Source: Pseudomonadota bacterium
GTDB lineage: Bacteria; Pseudomonadota; Alphaproteobacteria; Azospirillales; Azospirillaceae
Assembly: GCA_023411035.1 (NCBI GenBank)
Contig: JAEYPE010000239.1
Coordinates: 1 to 64,000, forward strand
Length of the DNA stretch: 64,000 bases
Reading direction: 5' to 3'
The translations under genes and the position numbers were made by a program. Positions within the stretch are counted from its first letter, which is position 1; each line of letters begins with the position of its first letter. Below the pieces are notes generated by a model. It did not search any database. It had not been told where the DNA came from and saw only the letters and a list, made by a program, of their open reading frames with translations. Below are positions 31,911 through 39,578 of this stretch, piece by piece.

Positions 31911-34079
31911 TTACCGCCCGCGGGCGCGCTCCACCGCGTTGATGGCGGGGGTGGCGCGCAGGGCCGCCATGATGTTGGTCAGATGCTTGGCATCCTTCAC
32001 GTCGATGTCGATCAGCAGCTCGAAGAAGTCGGTGTTGCGGCTGGTGATCTTCAGGTTCGTGATGTTGCCGCCGTTCTTGCCGATGACGGTGGAAAGCGTG
32101 CCGAGCGATCCCGGTTCGTTCGCCACCACAAGCGAGATGCGCCCCACATGCTCTTCCGGGCTGTCCGGACCGATGTCCCAGGCGACGTCGATCCAGCGTT
32201 CCGGCGACTCGTGGAAGCTTTCCAGCGTCTCGCAGTCGATGGTGTGGATGGTCACGCCCTTGCCGGTGGTCACGATGCCGACGATGCGGTCGCCCGGCAG
32301 CGGGTGGCAGCAGCGGGCGTAATGCACCGCCATGCCGGGGATCAGGCCGCGGATCGGCAGCGGCGCGTTGCTGCCCTTCGCCTTCGGCTTGGGCTTCGGA
32401 AGCGTGATGGCGTTCTTGTCGTCGCCTTCCTTCGGCGTCGTCACCTGCGGCTTGTGGCCGGGGAAGACGGCGTGGAAGACCTCGCGGCCCGAATGCAGGC
32501 CGGACCCGACGCTGGCCAGCAGATCGTCGGCGCTCGGCTGCTGGAAGATCTTGATGACGCCTTCCAGCGCCTTTTCCGAGAACTCGTAGCCTTCCGACTT
32601 GAACTGGCGCTGGAGGATCGCCCGGCCGAGTTCCATGTACTGGGTGCGCTGCTGGGTGCGCAGGAACTTGCGGATGCGCGCCCGCGCCTTGCCGGTGACG
32701 ACGAAGCGTTCCCAGCCCGGAACCGGGGTCTGGGCCTTCGAAGTGATGATGTCGACCTGATCGCCGTTCTGAAGCTGCGTGCGCAGCGGCAGCATCCGCC
32801 CGTTGATCTTGGCGCCGACGCAGTGGTCGCCGACCTCCGAATGGACGGCGTAGGCGAAGTCCACCGGAGTCGCCCCGCGCGGCAGCGCGATCAGGTCGCC
32901 CTTCGGCGTGAAGCAGAAGACCTGATCCTGGAACAGCTCCAGCTTGGTGTGCTCCAGGAACTCCTCGGGCTTCTGGGCGTGCTCCAGGATGTCCAGAAGC
33001 TCGCGCAGCCAGCGGTACTCGCGCCCCTGGGTGCGCGGCTGCCCCTGCTTGTAGGCCCAGTGGGCGGCAACGCCGAGTTCGCAGATCTCGTGCATGTCGC
33101 GGGTGCGGATCTGCACCTCGATCCGGTTGCGCTCCGGACCGATCACGCCGGTGTGGAGCGAGCGGTAGCCGTTGGGCTTCGGGGTCGAGATGTAGTCCTT
33201 GAAGCGCCCCGGAACGACCGGATAATGGGCATGGATCACGCCCAGCGCCTGATAGCATTCCGGCACCGTCTCCACCATGATCCGGAAGGCCATGATGTCG
33301 GAAAGCTGCTCGAAGCTGACATTCTTGCGCTGGAGCTTGCGCCAGATCGAATAGGCGGTCTTCTCGCGCCCGGTGATTCCCGCGTCGGGCAAACCCTCGT
33401 CCGCCAGCGTGCTGCGAAGCTCCTGGATGATGCGCTGGACGCGGTTTTCACCCTCCGACCGCAGGCGGGCGAGCTGGGCCAGGATGCTGTCGCGGGCGTC
33501 CGGATTCAACTCCGCGAAGGAGAGATCCTCCAACTCGTCCTTGACCTGATGCATGCCGATGCGCTCGGCCAGCGGGGCGTAGATTTCGATGGTTTCGCGG
33601 GCGATGCGCTTGCGCTTGTCCGGGTTCTTCAGGTGGAACAGCGTGCGCATGTTGTGCAGCCGGTCGGCCAGCTTGACCAGGAGGACGCGGATGTCCTCCG
33701 ACATGGCCAGCACCAGCTTACGGAAATTCTCGGCCTGCTTGGCCTGCTCGCTGTGGAGTTCCAGGCGCGACAGCTTGGTCACGCCGTCCACCAGACGGGC
33801 GATTTCCTTGCCGAAAAGCTTCTCGATGTCCTCCAGCGTGGCAACCGTGTCTTCCACGGTGTCGTGCAGCAGCGCCGTCGCGATGGTCCCGGCGTCCAGC
33901 TTGAGCTGGGTCAGGATGCCGGCGACTTCCAGCGGATGAAGGAAATAGGGATCGCCGGAGGCGCGGGTCTGCGAGCCGTGCGCCTTCATGGAGAAGACGT
34001 AGGCGCGGTTGAGCAACTCCTCGTCCGCCGAGGGGTCGTACGCCTTGACGCGCTCGACAAGCTCATATTGCCGGATCAT
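31911..34079 (-). CDS. rsh: Bifunctional (p)ppGpp synthetase/hydrolase (Rel/Spo homologue)
   Basis: 722 residues. N-terminal HD hydrolase domain with the HD motif at residues 72-73 in ALLHDTVEDT. The synthetase domain has RFKDYISTPKPNGYRSLHT; TGS (FAYAVHSEVGDHCVGAKINGR) and C-terminal ACT (last ~75 residues) follow. Both catalytic sites look intact, as in the single Rsh of alphaproteobacteria that controls the stringent response. It lies just downstream of rpoZ, the usual order. A hairpin lies between the two genes. Confidence 0.96.
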   Translation of the reverse strand: MIRQYELVERVKAYDPSADEELLNRAYVFSMKAHGSQTRASGDPYFLHPLEVAGILTQLKLDAGTIATALLHDTVEDTVATLEDIEKLFGKEIARLVDGVTKLSRLELHSEQAKQAENFRKLVLAMSEDIRVLLVKLADRLHNMRTLFHLKNPDKRKRIARETIEIYAPLAERIGMHQVKDELEDLSFAELNPDARDSILAQLARLRSEGENRVQRIIQELRSTLADEGLPDAGITGREKTAYSIWRKLQRKNVSFEQLSDIMAFRIMVETVPECYQALGVIHAHYPVVPGRFKDYISTPKPNGYRSLHTGVIGPERNRIEVQIRTRDMHEICELGVAAHWAYKQGQPRTQGREYRWLRELLDILEHAQKPEEFLEHTKLELFQDQVFCFTPKGDLIALPRGATPVDFAYAVHSEVGDHCVGAKINGRMLPLRTQLQNGDQVDIITSKAQTPVPGWERFVVTGKARARIRKFLRTQQRTQYMELGRAILQRQFKSEGYEFSEKALEGVIKIFQQPSADDLLASVGSGLHSGREVFHAVFPGHKPQVTTPKEGDDKNAITLPKPKPKAKGSNAPLPIRGLIPGMAVHYARCCHPLPGDRIVGIVTTGKGVTIHTIDCETLESFHESPERWIDVAWDIGPDSPEEHVGRISLVVANEPGSLGTLSTVIGKNGGNITNLKITSRNTDFFELLIDIDVKDAKHLTNIMAALRATPAINAVERARGR

Positions 34080-34139
34080 GCCACCCGACCCGGCGCAGCG
34101 TGCGCCATGAAGTTTCGCAAACGATTGGTTCGGAGATGG

Positions 34140-34160
34140 AAAGGGGGCCTACCGGCCCCC
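34140..34160 (-). terminator. Weak terminator/attenuator between rpoZ and rsh
   Basis: Seven-pair GC hairpin GGGGGCC-TACC-GGCCCCC (34143-34160), followed on the minus strand by only TTT. It may reduce read-through from rpoZ into rsh. Confidence 0.4.
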
Positions 34161-34184
34161 GCACCCGGTCGCTGACGGCCAGCG

Positions 34185-34628
34185 TCAGAGATCCCCGTCT
34201 GCATCGCGGCCGACCTCGTCCTCGGTCATGCCGAAGGCCGCAGCCGGGTCACTCTCCATATCGGACAGAAGGTCGTCGCCTTCGCCGACCTCCTCCGCCT
34301 CGCTCATCCCTTCCTCGTCTTCCAGCGACGTGTCGCCGCGGGCGGCCCAGTCATGTTCGCCGGCCATCAGCTCGACGATTTCCTCTTCCGGTTCGTCCGG
34401 CTCGACATGCTTCTGATGGCCCTTGATCAGGGCGTTCTTCAGATATTCCAGCGAAACCGTCTCATCGGCGATCTCGCGCAGGGCAACGACCGGATTCTTG
34501 TCGTTGTCGCGGTCGATCGACAGCGGAGCGCCGGACGCGACTTCACGCGCGCGCTGGGCCGCCATCATGACCAGTTCAAACCGGTTCGGAACCTTGAGGA
34601 CGCAATCTTCGACGGTAACGCGGGCCAT
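34185..34628 (-). CDS. rpoZ: RNA polymerase omega subunit
   Basis: 147 residues. The first ~85 residues are the omega fold ([30 protein letters not shown] and [20 protein letters not shown]). The rest is a strongly acidic Asp/Glu tail ([19 protein letters not shown]...). Alphaproteobacterial omegas often carry such tails. It stabilises beta-prime and mediates a (p)ppGpp site, fitting its place before rsh. Upstream in-frame codons are rejected because MARVTVED is the canonical N-terminus. Confidence 0.95.
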   Translation of the reverse strand: MARVTVEDCVLKVPNRFELVMMAAQRAREVASGAPLSIDRDNDKNPVVALREIADETVSLEYLKNALIKGHQKHVEPDEPEEEIVELMAGEHDWAARGDTSLEDEEGMSEAEEVGEGDDLLSDMESDPAAAFGMTEDEVGRDADGDL

Positions 34629-34662
34629 ACCAAACCAACTCCGGGATCTGCGAAGGCAACCG

Positions 34663-34691
34663 AATATATTGATGCATACGCGCCTGCGCAA
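34663..34691 (-). promoter_or_regulatory. Putative sigma-70 promoter of rpoZ
   Basis: Minus-strand TTGCGC (34691-34686), 17-base spacer, TATATT (34668-34663). A start near 34656 gives a leader of about 28 bases. Confidence 0.5.
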
Positions 34692-34760
34692 GCGCTTCGA
34701 GCCGCCCCCGGACCCGCCCGCCTTACCCCGCCCGCGGCGGAGCCATGCCCGCACTCCCCC

Positions 34761-34789
34761 TTGCTCGCGCGCAGACCAATCCCTATTTT
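34761..34789 (+). promoter_or_regulatory. Putative sigma-70 promoter of the NYN gene
   Basis: TTGCTC (34761-34766), 17-base spacer, TATTTT (34784-34789), in an AT-rich stretch; leader of about 65 bases to the TTG start. Confidence 0.45.
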
Positions 34790-34860
34790 ACTTATCTGGT
34801 GAATCGCAATTTCGCGTATGCCTGACATATAATTCAATCCATCGTAGAAGGATTACGCAG

Positions 34861-35508
34861 TTGGATCGCAATACGACTTTGCCGAAGGAAGTTACGAAGC
34901 TTTTTTATAAGGAAGAGCGGCTGGCGATGTTCATCGACGGCGCCAATTTATACGCAGCCGCCCGGTCCCTGGGCTTCGATATCGACTATAAGCGTCTCCG
35001 CGACGGGTTCGCCTCCGAAGGACGACTGGTCCGCGCCTTCTATTACACCGCGTTGGTCGAGGATCAGGAATATTCGCCGATCCGTCCGCTGGTCGATTGG
35101 CTGGACTACAACGGCTACACCATGGTGACCAAGCCGACCAAGGAATTCACGGACGCCTCGGGTCGCCGCAAGATCAAGGGCAACATGGACATCGAGCTGG
35201 CCATCGACGTGATGGAGATGGCGGAGCGGGTGGACCACATCCTGCTGTTCTCGGGCGACGGCGACTTCCGCCGGCTGGTGGAGGCGGTGCAGCGCAAGGG
35301 CGTTCGGGTCAGCGTCATCAGCACCGTGCGCTCCCAGCCGCCGATGGTCGCGGACGAGTTGCGCCGTCAGGCCGACAACTTCATCGAACTTCAGGACCTC
35401 GCCCCCAGCATCGCCCGCGTCCATCATCACCGCGAGCCGATGGGGAACGCCGGTGCTCCCGGTGGGACGGACCTGCCCGGCCAGGGCAATCCCTACGCCA
35501 ATTTCTGA
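34861..35508 (+). CDS. NYN-domain (LabA/DUF88) putative ribonuclease
   Basis: 215 residues. PIN-like NYN domain: MFIDGANLYAAARSLGFDIDYKRLRD with the first acidic residue, GNMDIELAIDVMEMA, and FSGDGDFRRLVEAVQRKG with the distal Asp pair. The EYSPIRPLVDWLDYNGY stretch is typical of the alphaproteobacterial group. NYN proteins are likely RNases. The TTG start is inferred from a GAAGGA ribosome site 8 bases upstream and because LDRNTTLPKEVTKLFYKEERL reads as coding; ATG 34927 is the alternative. The C-terminal 30 residues are Gly/Pro-rich. Confidence 0.85.
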   Translation: MDRNTTLPKEVTKLFYKEERLAMFIDGANLYAAARSLGFDIDYKRLRDGFASEGRLVRAFYYTALVEDQEYSPIRPLVDWLDYNGYTMVTKPTKEFTDASGRRKIKGNMDIELAIDVMEMAERVDHILLFSGDGDFRRLVEAVQRKGVRVSVISTVRSQPPMVADELRRQADNFIELQDLAPSIARVHHHREPMGNAGAPGGTDLPGQGNPYANF

Positions 35509-35540
35509 TCGGCACCACTCACCGCGGAGCGCTCGTCCGG

Positions 35541-36563
35541 TCAGCGCTCCGCGACGGTGTGTCTCAGGGCTCCGGTCGGAATCGCGAACATCGCCAGATA
35601 GGTCCGCTGGAGCGGGCTGCGGTTGTCGTCGGAGACGATGTAGACCAGCGTGTCGCCGTCCGGGCCGGGCCGCACCGCCATTCCTTCGAAATTGTCGGTC
35701 AGCAGGGGCGGTTCCAGCCGCGCCAGCTCGACCCCATCCATCGTGGCGCCGCCGCGCAGCGACTCCGCCGGCACATGGGCGATGCGCGCCGCCCAGCCGC
35801 CCAGCAGCGACACCCGCCGTTCCAGCACCAGCACGCCACCGTCCGGCAGGGCCGCCGCCGCCGTGGGGCGGAAACGCGGCGCCGCCCGGTAGGTCAGCGG
35901 CTGCCAATCGCCACGCTTCCTGAGGTCGGCGGAAGCGATCCAGGCGCGGCGTTCCCGTACGCCGTTGTCGTCCCCTTCCTCGATGGCCAGGATGCGCCCG
36001 TCCGGCAGAGCCGCCAGCGCCTCGATCCCGCCGTTCGGCGGGGCGTTCTCCAGTCCCAAGGGCGCCGGAAGCCGCCGGGGCGTTCCCTCCGGACGGTCCG
36101 CGCCTTCATAGCGCAGGATGCGATGGTTGCGCTCGAACGGCACCAGCCAGCCGCCGTCCGGCAGGCGGATCAGGTCCTCCGAATCGTTGCGCCGCCCGCG
36201 TTGGTCCGGGTCCTTGTCGATGACCAGCGGGCGGACGGCGTAGCTCCCCGCGCCGGCAAGACGGCCTTGTGCGTCGTAGGACAGCCGTCCCGTCACGCTT
36301 TTGCCGTTGTCGGCGGCGGCCGCGAAGCGGTCGCCCGAGTCGCTGACCCACAGGCCGGACAGCCCCCCCACCCCGGCCCCATCGGGCAGATAGAGGGCGC
36401 CGCGGAATTGCAGGGCGCCGACCTCCGCCAGAGCCGGGCGGTCCGGGTCCAGCGCAACCGGAACGGAGGGGGCGGACGGTCCGTCGTTTCCGGCCACCGC
36501 GGCGCACCCGCCGGCCACGGCCAACAGGGCGCAGAAGGGAATCACCAGGGTTCTCAAACGCAT
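35541..36563 (-). CDS. Esterase-like/phytase-like lipoprotein
   Basis: 340 residues with a lipobox AGGC (about residue 20), so exported and lipid-anchored. The mature protein is a beta-propeller of the esterase-like activity of phytase type (PF13449): GGLSGLWVSDSGDRFAAAADNGKSV, then NDSEDLIRLPDGGWLVPFERNHRILRY, GGIEALAALPDGRILAI and DNFEGMAV. Actual substrate is unknown. The start at MRLRTLVIP gives a proper signal peptide; an upstream ATG adds ten residues. Confidence 0.85.
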   Translation of the reverse strand: MRLRTLVIPFCALLAVAGGCAAVAGNDGPSAPSVPVALDPDRPALAEVGALQFRGALYLPDGAGVGGLSGLWVSDSGDRFAAAADNGKSVTGRLSYDAQGRLAGAGSYAVRPLVIDKDPDQRGRRNDSEDLIRLPDGGWLVPFERNHRILRYEGADRPEGTPRRLPAPLGLENAPPNGGIEALAALPDGRILAIEEGDDNGVRERRAWIASADLRKRGDWQPLTYRAAPRFRPTAAAALPDGGVLVLERRVSLLGGWAARIAHVPAESLRGGATMDGVELARLEPPLLTDNFEGMAVRPGPDGDTLVYIVSDDNRSPLQRTYLAMFAIPTGALRHTVAER

Positions 36564-36807
36564 GGCGCCAATCAAGCACGGCGGGGCGGTCAAGGAAACG
36601 CTTTTTCAGGCTTGCCTCTCCCGCCAGCCATCCCGCCCCCTTTGCCCCCCGGTCTCATAAGCCCTGCCCGTCCGCCCGAACGTAAACGAACGAAGTGATT
36701 ATGCGCAGCGGGTTACTTCCTCAGAACCAATTCGGGAGTGGGTTCGAGCGCATAAATTGTTCTGTACCTAAGTAGAACGTGTCCCCGACGCAGCCGAGAA
36801 TCGCGTG

Positions 36808-37500
36808 ATGCTCAATTCCCTCCGGTTCCAGCCGGTCGCCTTGCCTGCTGATCGCCCCGCCACCGGTTCGGGAGCGCCGGAGGACCCAATCGCGGAGCGC
36901 ATCCGGGAGCTTGAGGCCGAACTGCGCGAGCTTCAGCACCGGGCCAAGAACAGCCTCCAGCTCGTCATCAGCCTGCTGAAGCTGCAGACGGGCCGCATCC
37001 GCGATCCGGATGCCCGCGCGGCCTACGAACAGACCCTGGTCCGCATCGAGGCGCTGGCGATCCTTTACCGGCAGCTCCACGAATCGGGCACCGGCACCCA
37101 TGTGCCATTGGGCCGCTACATCGAGGCTCTGGCCGACGCGGTGAAGCACGGCACGCCCGGCGGGCTCGCCAACGTGCCGATCGAGGTCGCCAGCGACCCC
37201 ATCCAGATCGGCTTGTACGAGGCCATGCCGCTGGGCCTCATCACCGCGGAACTCATCACCAACAGCCTGCACCACGCCTATCCGGAAAAGGGCTGGATTC
37301 GCGTGTCGGTGACGCGGGAGAACAACGGACGCGCCCGCCTGAGCGTCGAGGACAACGGCCGCGCCCTTCCCGCCGGGTTCGACGCCACGGCGGAGGACGG
37401 GCTGATGCTGGCGGAGGCGCTGGCCGCCCAGTTGGGCGACACGCTGAGCACGGAAAGCGACGCCGCCGGCACGACGGCCAGCGTGTCCTTCCCGGTCTAG
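36808..37500 (+). CDS. Soluble histidine kinase, HisKA_2 type, without sensor domain
   Basis: 230 residues. The phospho-acceptor H-box ELQHRAKNSLQLVISLLKLQ (His at about residue 44) belongs to the HisKA_2 group. The ATPase domain has an N-box ELITNSLHHAYP and G1 VEDNGRALPAGF. The G2 glycine pattern is reduced (DGLMLAEALAAQLG). No TM helix, PAS or GAF domain is seen; the first 25 residues are low-complexity. GTG at 36805 directly precedes the ATG. No response regulator is adjacent, so it is an orphan. Confidence 0.88.
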   Translation: MLNSLRFQPVALPADRPATGSGAPEDPIAERIRELEAELRELQHRAKNSLQLVISLLKLQTGRIRDPDARAAYEQTLVRIEALAILYRQLHESGTGTHVPLGRYIEALADAVKHGTPGGLANVPIEVASDPIQIGLYEAMPLGLITAELITNSLHHAYPEKGWIRVSVTRENNGRARLSVEDNGRALPAGFDATAEDGLMLAEALAAQLGDTLSTESDAAGTTASVSFPV

Positions 37501-37507
37501 CGGCCGA

Positions 37508-37912
37508 TCAGGCCGGGGCCTTGTGGCACTCGTGCGGGGCCTCATCCGGGCCATGGTCGTGGTGGTTGTGCGGGTACTCGGGCGGAGCCGCCGCCTTGAC
37601 GGTGCCGGCGAAGTAATCGCGGATCGCCTGCACCGGGTCGGTCTCCAGCGTGGTCACCGGCTCGATGCCACGGCGCTTCATGTGGTTGATGAAGCCCTGG
37701 CCGGAAGTGCCGGTGATGATCACCTGCACCTCGTCGATGGGGTGAGGACGCCCGTCACCGGCGAGGTGAAGCACCTCGTCCTCGGCCAGCTCGATCCGCT
37801 TCACCTCGACGGGGGTTCCGCCCGCCTCGGCCTCGAAGACCAGGAACCGGCGGGTACGCCCGCCATGGGTGGCGATGCTGCGGTAATCCTGGGTGCCGAC
37901 GGCGAATTTCAT
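37508..37912 (-). CDS. NifX/NafY-type (dinitrogenase FeMo-co binding) domain protein
   Basis: 134 residues. The first ~95 form the Nitro_FeMo-Co domain (PF02579 type): MKFAVGTQDYRSIATHGGRTRRFLVFE and VQVIITGTSGQGFINHMKRRGIEPVTT. A C-terminal tail rich in His (EYPHNHHDHGPDEAPHECHK) adds a possible metal site. In diazotrophs this domain binds iron-molybdenum cofactor or its precursors, but single-domain relatives also exist outside nitrogen fixation. Start at MKFAVG with a GAGGGAG ribosome site. No nif gene is nearby. Confidence 0.85.
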   Translation of the reverse strand: MKFAVGTQDYRSIATHGGRTRRFLVFEAEAGGTPVEVKRIELAEDEVLHLAGDGRPHPIDEVQVIITGTSGQGFINHMKRRGIEPVTTLETDPVQAIRDYFAGTVKAAAPPEYPHNHHDHGPDEAPHECHKAPA

Positions 37913-37991
37913 CCCACACACTCCCTCGAAGCTCAGCGGCGCCAGGGTGGCATGACATGCCGCAGCGCACACTGAGGGAGGTCAATGCGCG

Positions 37992-38516
37992 TTACGGGAT
38001 CTCCGTTTCATCGGAGCGGATGACATCCGTCCACTTGCGCTCCAGCCGGCGCAGCGTGCGGTAGGTGACCTCGAAGTCCTGACTGTCGCCGTCGGTGCGG
38101 ATCAGCCCCTCCGAATGGACCGACGCCATGTGGCGCAGCCGTTCGCACAGCTCCAGCCCCTTGGCCGACAGCTTCAGCCGGGCGGCGCGCTTGTCCCGCG
38201 GCGAGGCGGAGCGGTCCACATAGCCGCTGTCCACCAGCTGCTTCAGATTGTAGGAGGCGTTGGAGCCGAGGTAATAGCCGCGCTCGATCAGATCGCGCAC
38301 GCTGATTTCCCCGTTGGAGATGTTCAGCAGCATCATGACCTGCACCGGGCTGATGTCGTCGATGCCGATGCGGGCCAGTTCGATTCGCAGAACGTCGAGG
38401 AACCGGCGGTGCATCCGTTCGATGATGCGCGCCACCTCATGGTACATCTGGGGGGCGGAAGCCCTATCCTTGCGCGCGGCGTCTTCGGTCGGCTGGGGCT
38501 GGACGAGCGTCGTCAT
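37992..38516 (-). CDS. MarR-family regulator, LdtR-like
   Basis: 174 residues. Winged helix-turn-helix: GEISVRDLIERGYYLGSNASYNLKQLVDSGYVDRSASPRDKRAARLKLSAKG. The RGYYLGSN-SYNLK recognition-helix pattern is that of LdtR, the alphaproteobacterial MarR regulator of an L,D-transpeptidase. Expected to bind DNA as a dimer and respond to small molecules. Its targets here are unknown. Unlike many MarR genes it has no divergent efflux gene; the upstream region is an AT-rich 160-base spacer. Confidence 0.88.
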   Translation of the reverse strand: MTTLVQPQPTEDAARKDRASAPQMYHEVARIIERMHRRFLDVLRIELARIGIDDISPVQVMMLLNISNGEISVRDLIERGYYLGSNASYNLKQLVDSGYVDRSASPRDKRAARLKLSAKGLELCERLRHMASVHSEGLIRTDGDSQDFEVTYRTLRRLERKWTDVIRSDETEIP

Positions 38517-38677
38517 GGGCCTCGGTTCTGCGTGGGGGGGCGGGAAACTGCGGCCTTACTTACCCGATGCACGGTAGGGACCCAATTGTTTAATTAATAT
38601 TAACTGTGATGGCGCCCCGAAGGCGCACCGGACCTGCCCAACGGTCCAATGCGCCGTCCCGAAAAGACAGGATGCGG

Positions 38678-39484
38678 TCAGATCCAGCTGTCGTCACCAC
38701 CGCCGTCATCGCCGCCGTCATCGAACGACGAGTCGTCGGTCTGGTAATCGACGTTCTGGAGGTCGTTGTCGTCGGGCGGGAGGCCCGAGATACCGCCCTG
38801 CTCCGCGGCGTCGCCGTAGTAGTTGTTGATGACCGTCTCGCCCTGGCTGGCCGCCTGCTCCGCCGCGGCCTCGCCGAACGGCCCCGGCGAGTGGCTGAGC
38901 ATGGAGGAGATGGCGCTGGCGGCCAGCATGCCGCCGGCCACGCCCGCCGCGGTCTGGGCCGCGCCGCTCAGGAACCCGCCGCCACGCGGCGCGTAAGCCT
39001 GCGGCCCGAATCCGGGCTGTCCATAACCAGGCTGTCCAGGCTGCCCAAATCCGGCTTGCGGCGCCGCACCCCACGGGCCGCGGGCCGGGCCGGCGGGCGG
39101 CGTCACCGGGTTGTAGGCCGGACCCTGGGGAACCTGGGCGGGCCGCTGCTGCTCCGGACGGCTGCCTCCGCCCCACGGGCTGCGCCCCAGCCCCAGCACG
39201 TTCGACAGGAAACTGCCGCCCCCGCCGGAAGGCTGCTGCTGGGTCTGCTGGGCGCGGGACTGCGCCTCCCTCAACTGGCGCTCCAGTTCCTCGATGCGTT
39301 GCTGGGCGGCGGAAAGCGCCTGCTGCTGCACCAGGACCGACTGCGCCATATAGTAGGGGGCGGCGGGCTGGCCCTGGATCGTCTGCTGGATGAAGCGTTC
39401 CGCCTCCGGGTCGCGGGGCTGGGTTTCCACCTCGCGCAGGTGCGTGAACAGATCGGAAAGGAGAGTGCGTTCCTCGGGAGTCAT
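38678..39484 (-). CDS. DUF2076 periplasmic-type protein
   Basis: 268 residues. N-terminal helical region (MTPEERTLLSDLFTHLREVETQPRDPEAERFI...) matches DUF2076. A coiled-coil with Gln/Arg follows (about 50-90), then a Gly/Pro/Gln-rich low-complexity stretch. Next is a hydrophobic GGGFLSGAAQTAAGVAGGMLAASAISSM segment, and an acidic Asp-rich C-terminus. Start with AGGAGA Shine-Dalgarno 7 bases upstream. Function is unknown; it is the next gene downstream of lon, about 95 bases away. Confidence 0.85.
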   Translation of the reverse strand: MTPEERTLLSDLFTHLREVETQPRDPEAERFIQQTIQGQPAAPYYMAQSVLVQQQALSAAQQRIEELERQLREAQSRAQQTQQQPSGGGGSFLSNVLGLGRSPWGGGSRPEQQRPAQVPQGPAYNPVTPPAGPARGPWGAAPQAGFGQPGQPGYGQPGFGPQAYAPRGGGFLSGAAQTAAGVAGGMLAASAISSMLSHSPGPFGEAAAEQAASQGETVINNYYGDAAEQGGISGLPPDDNDLQNVDYQTDDSSFDDGGDDGGGDDSWI

Positions 39485-39578
39485 GATCGTCTCCTGTGCG
39501 CGCTCCAAACGGGCGCGCCTTTGATGTGGCGCACCGCATCGCCGGTGCGCAATGGTTTCACCAGCCCCGGCACGGACG

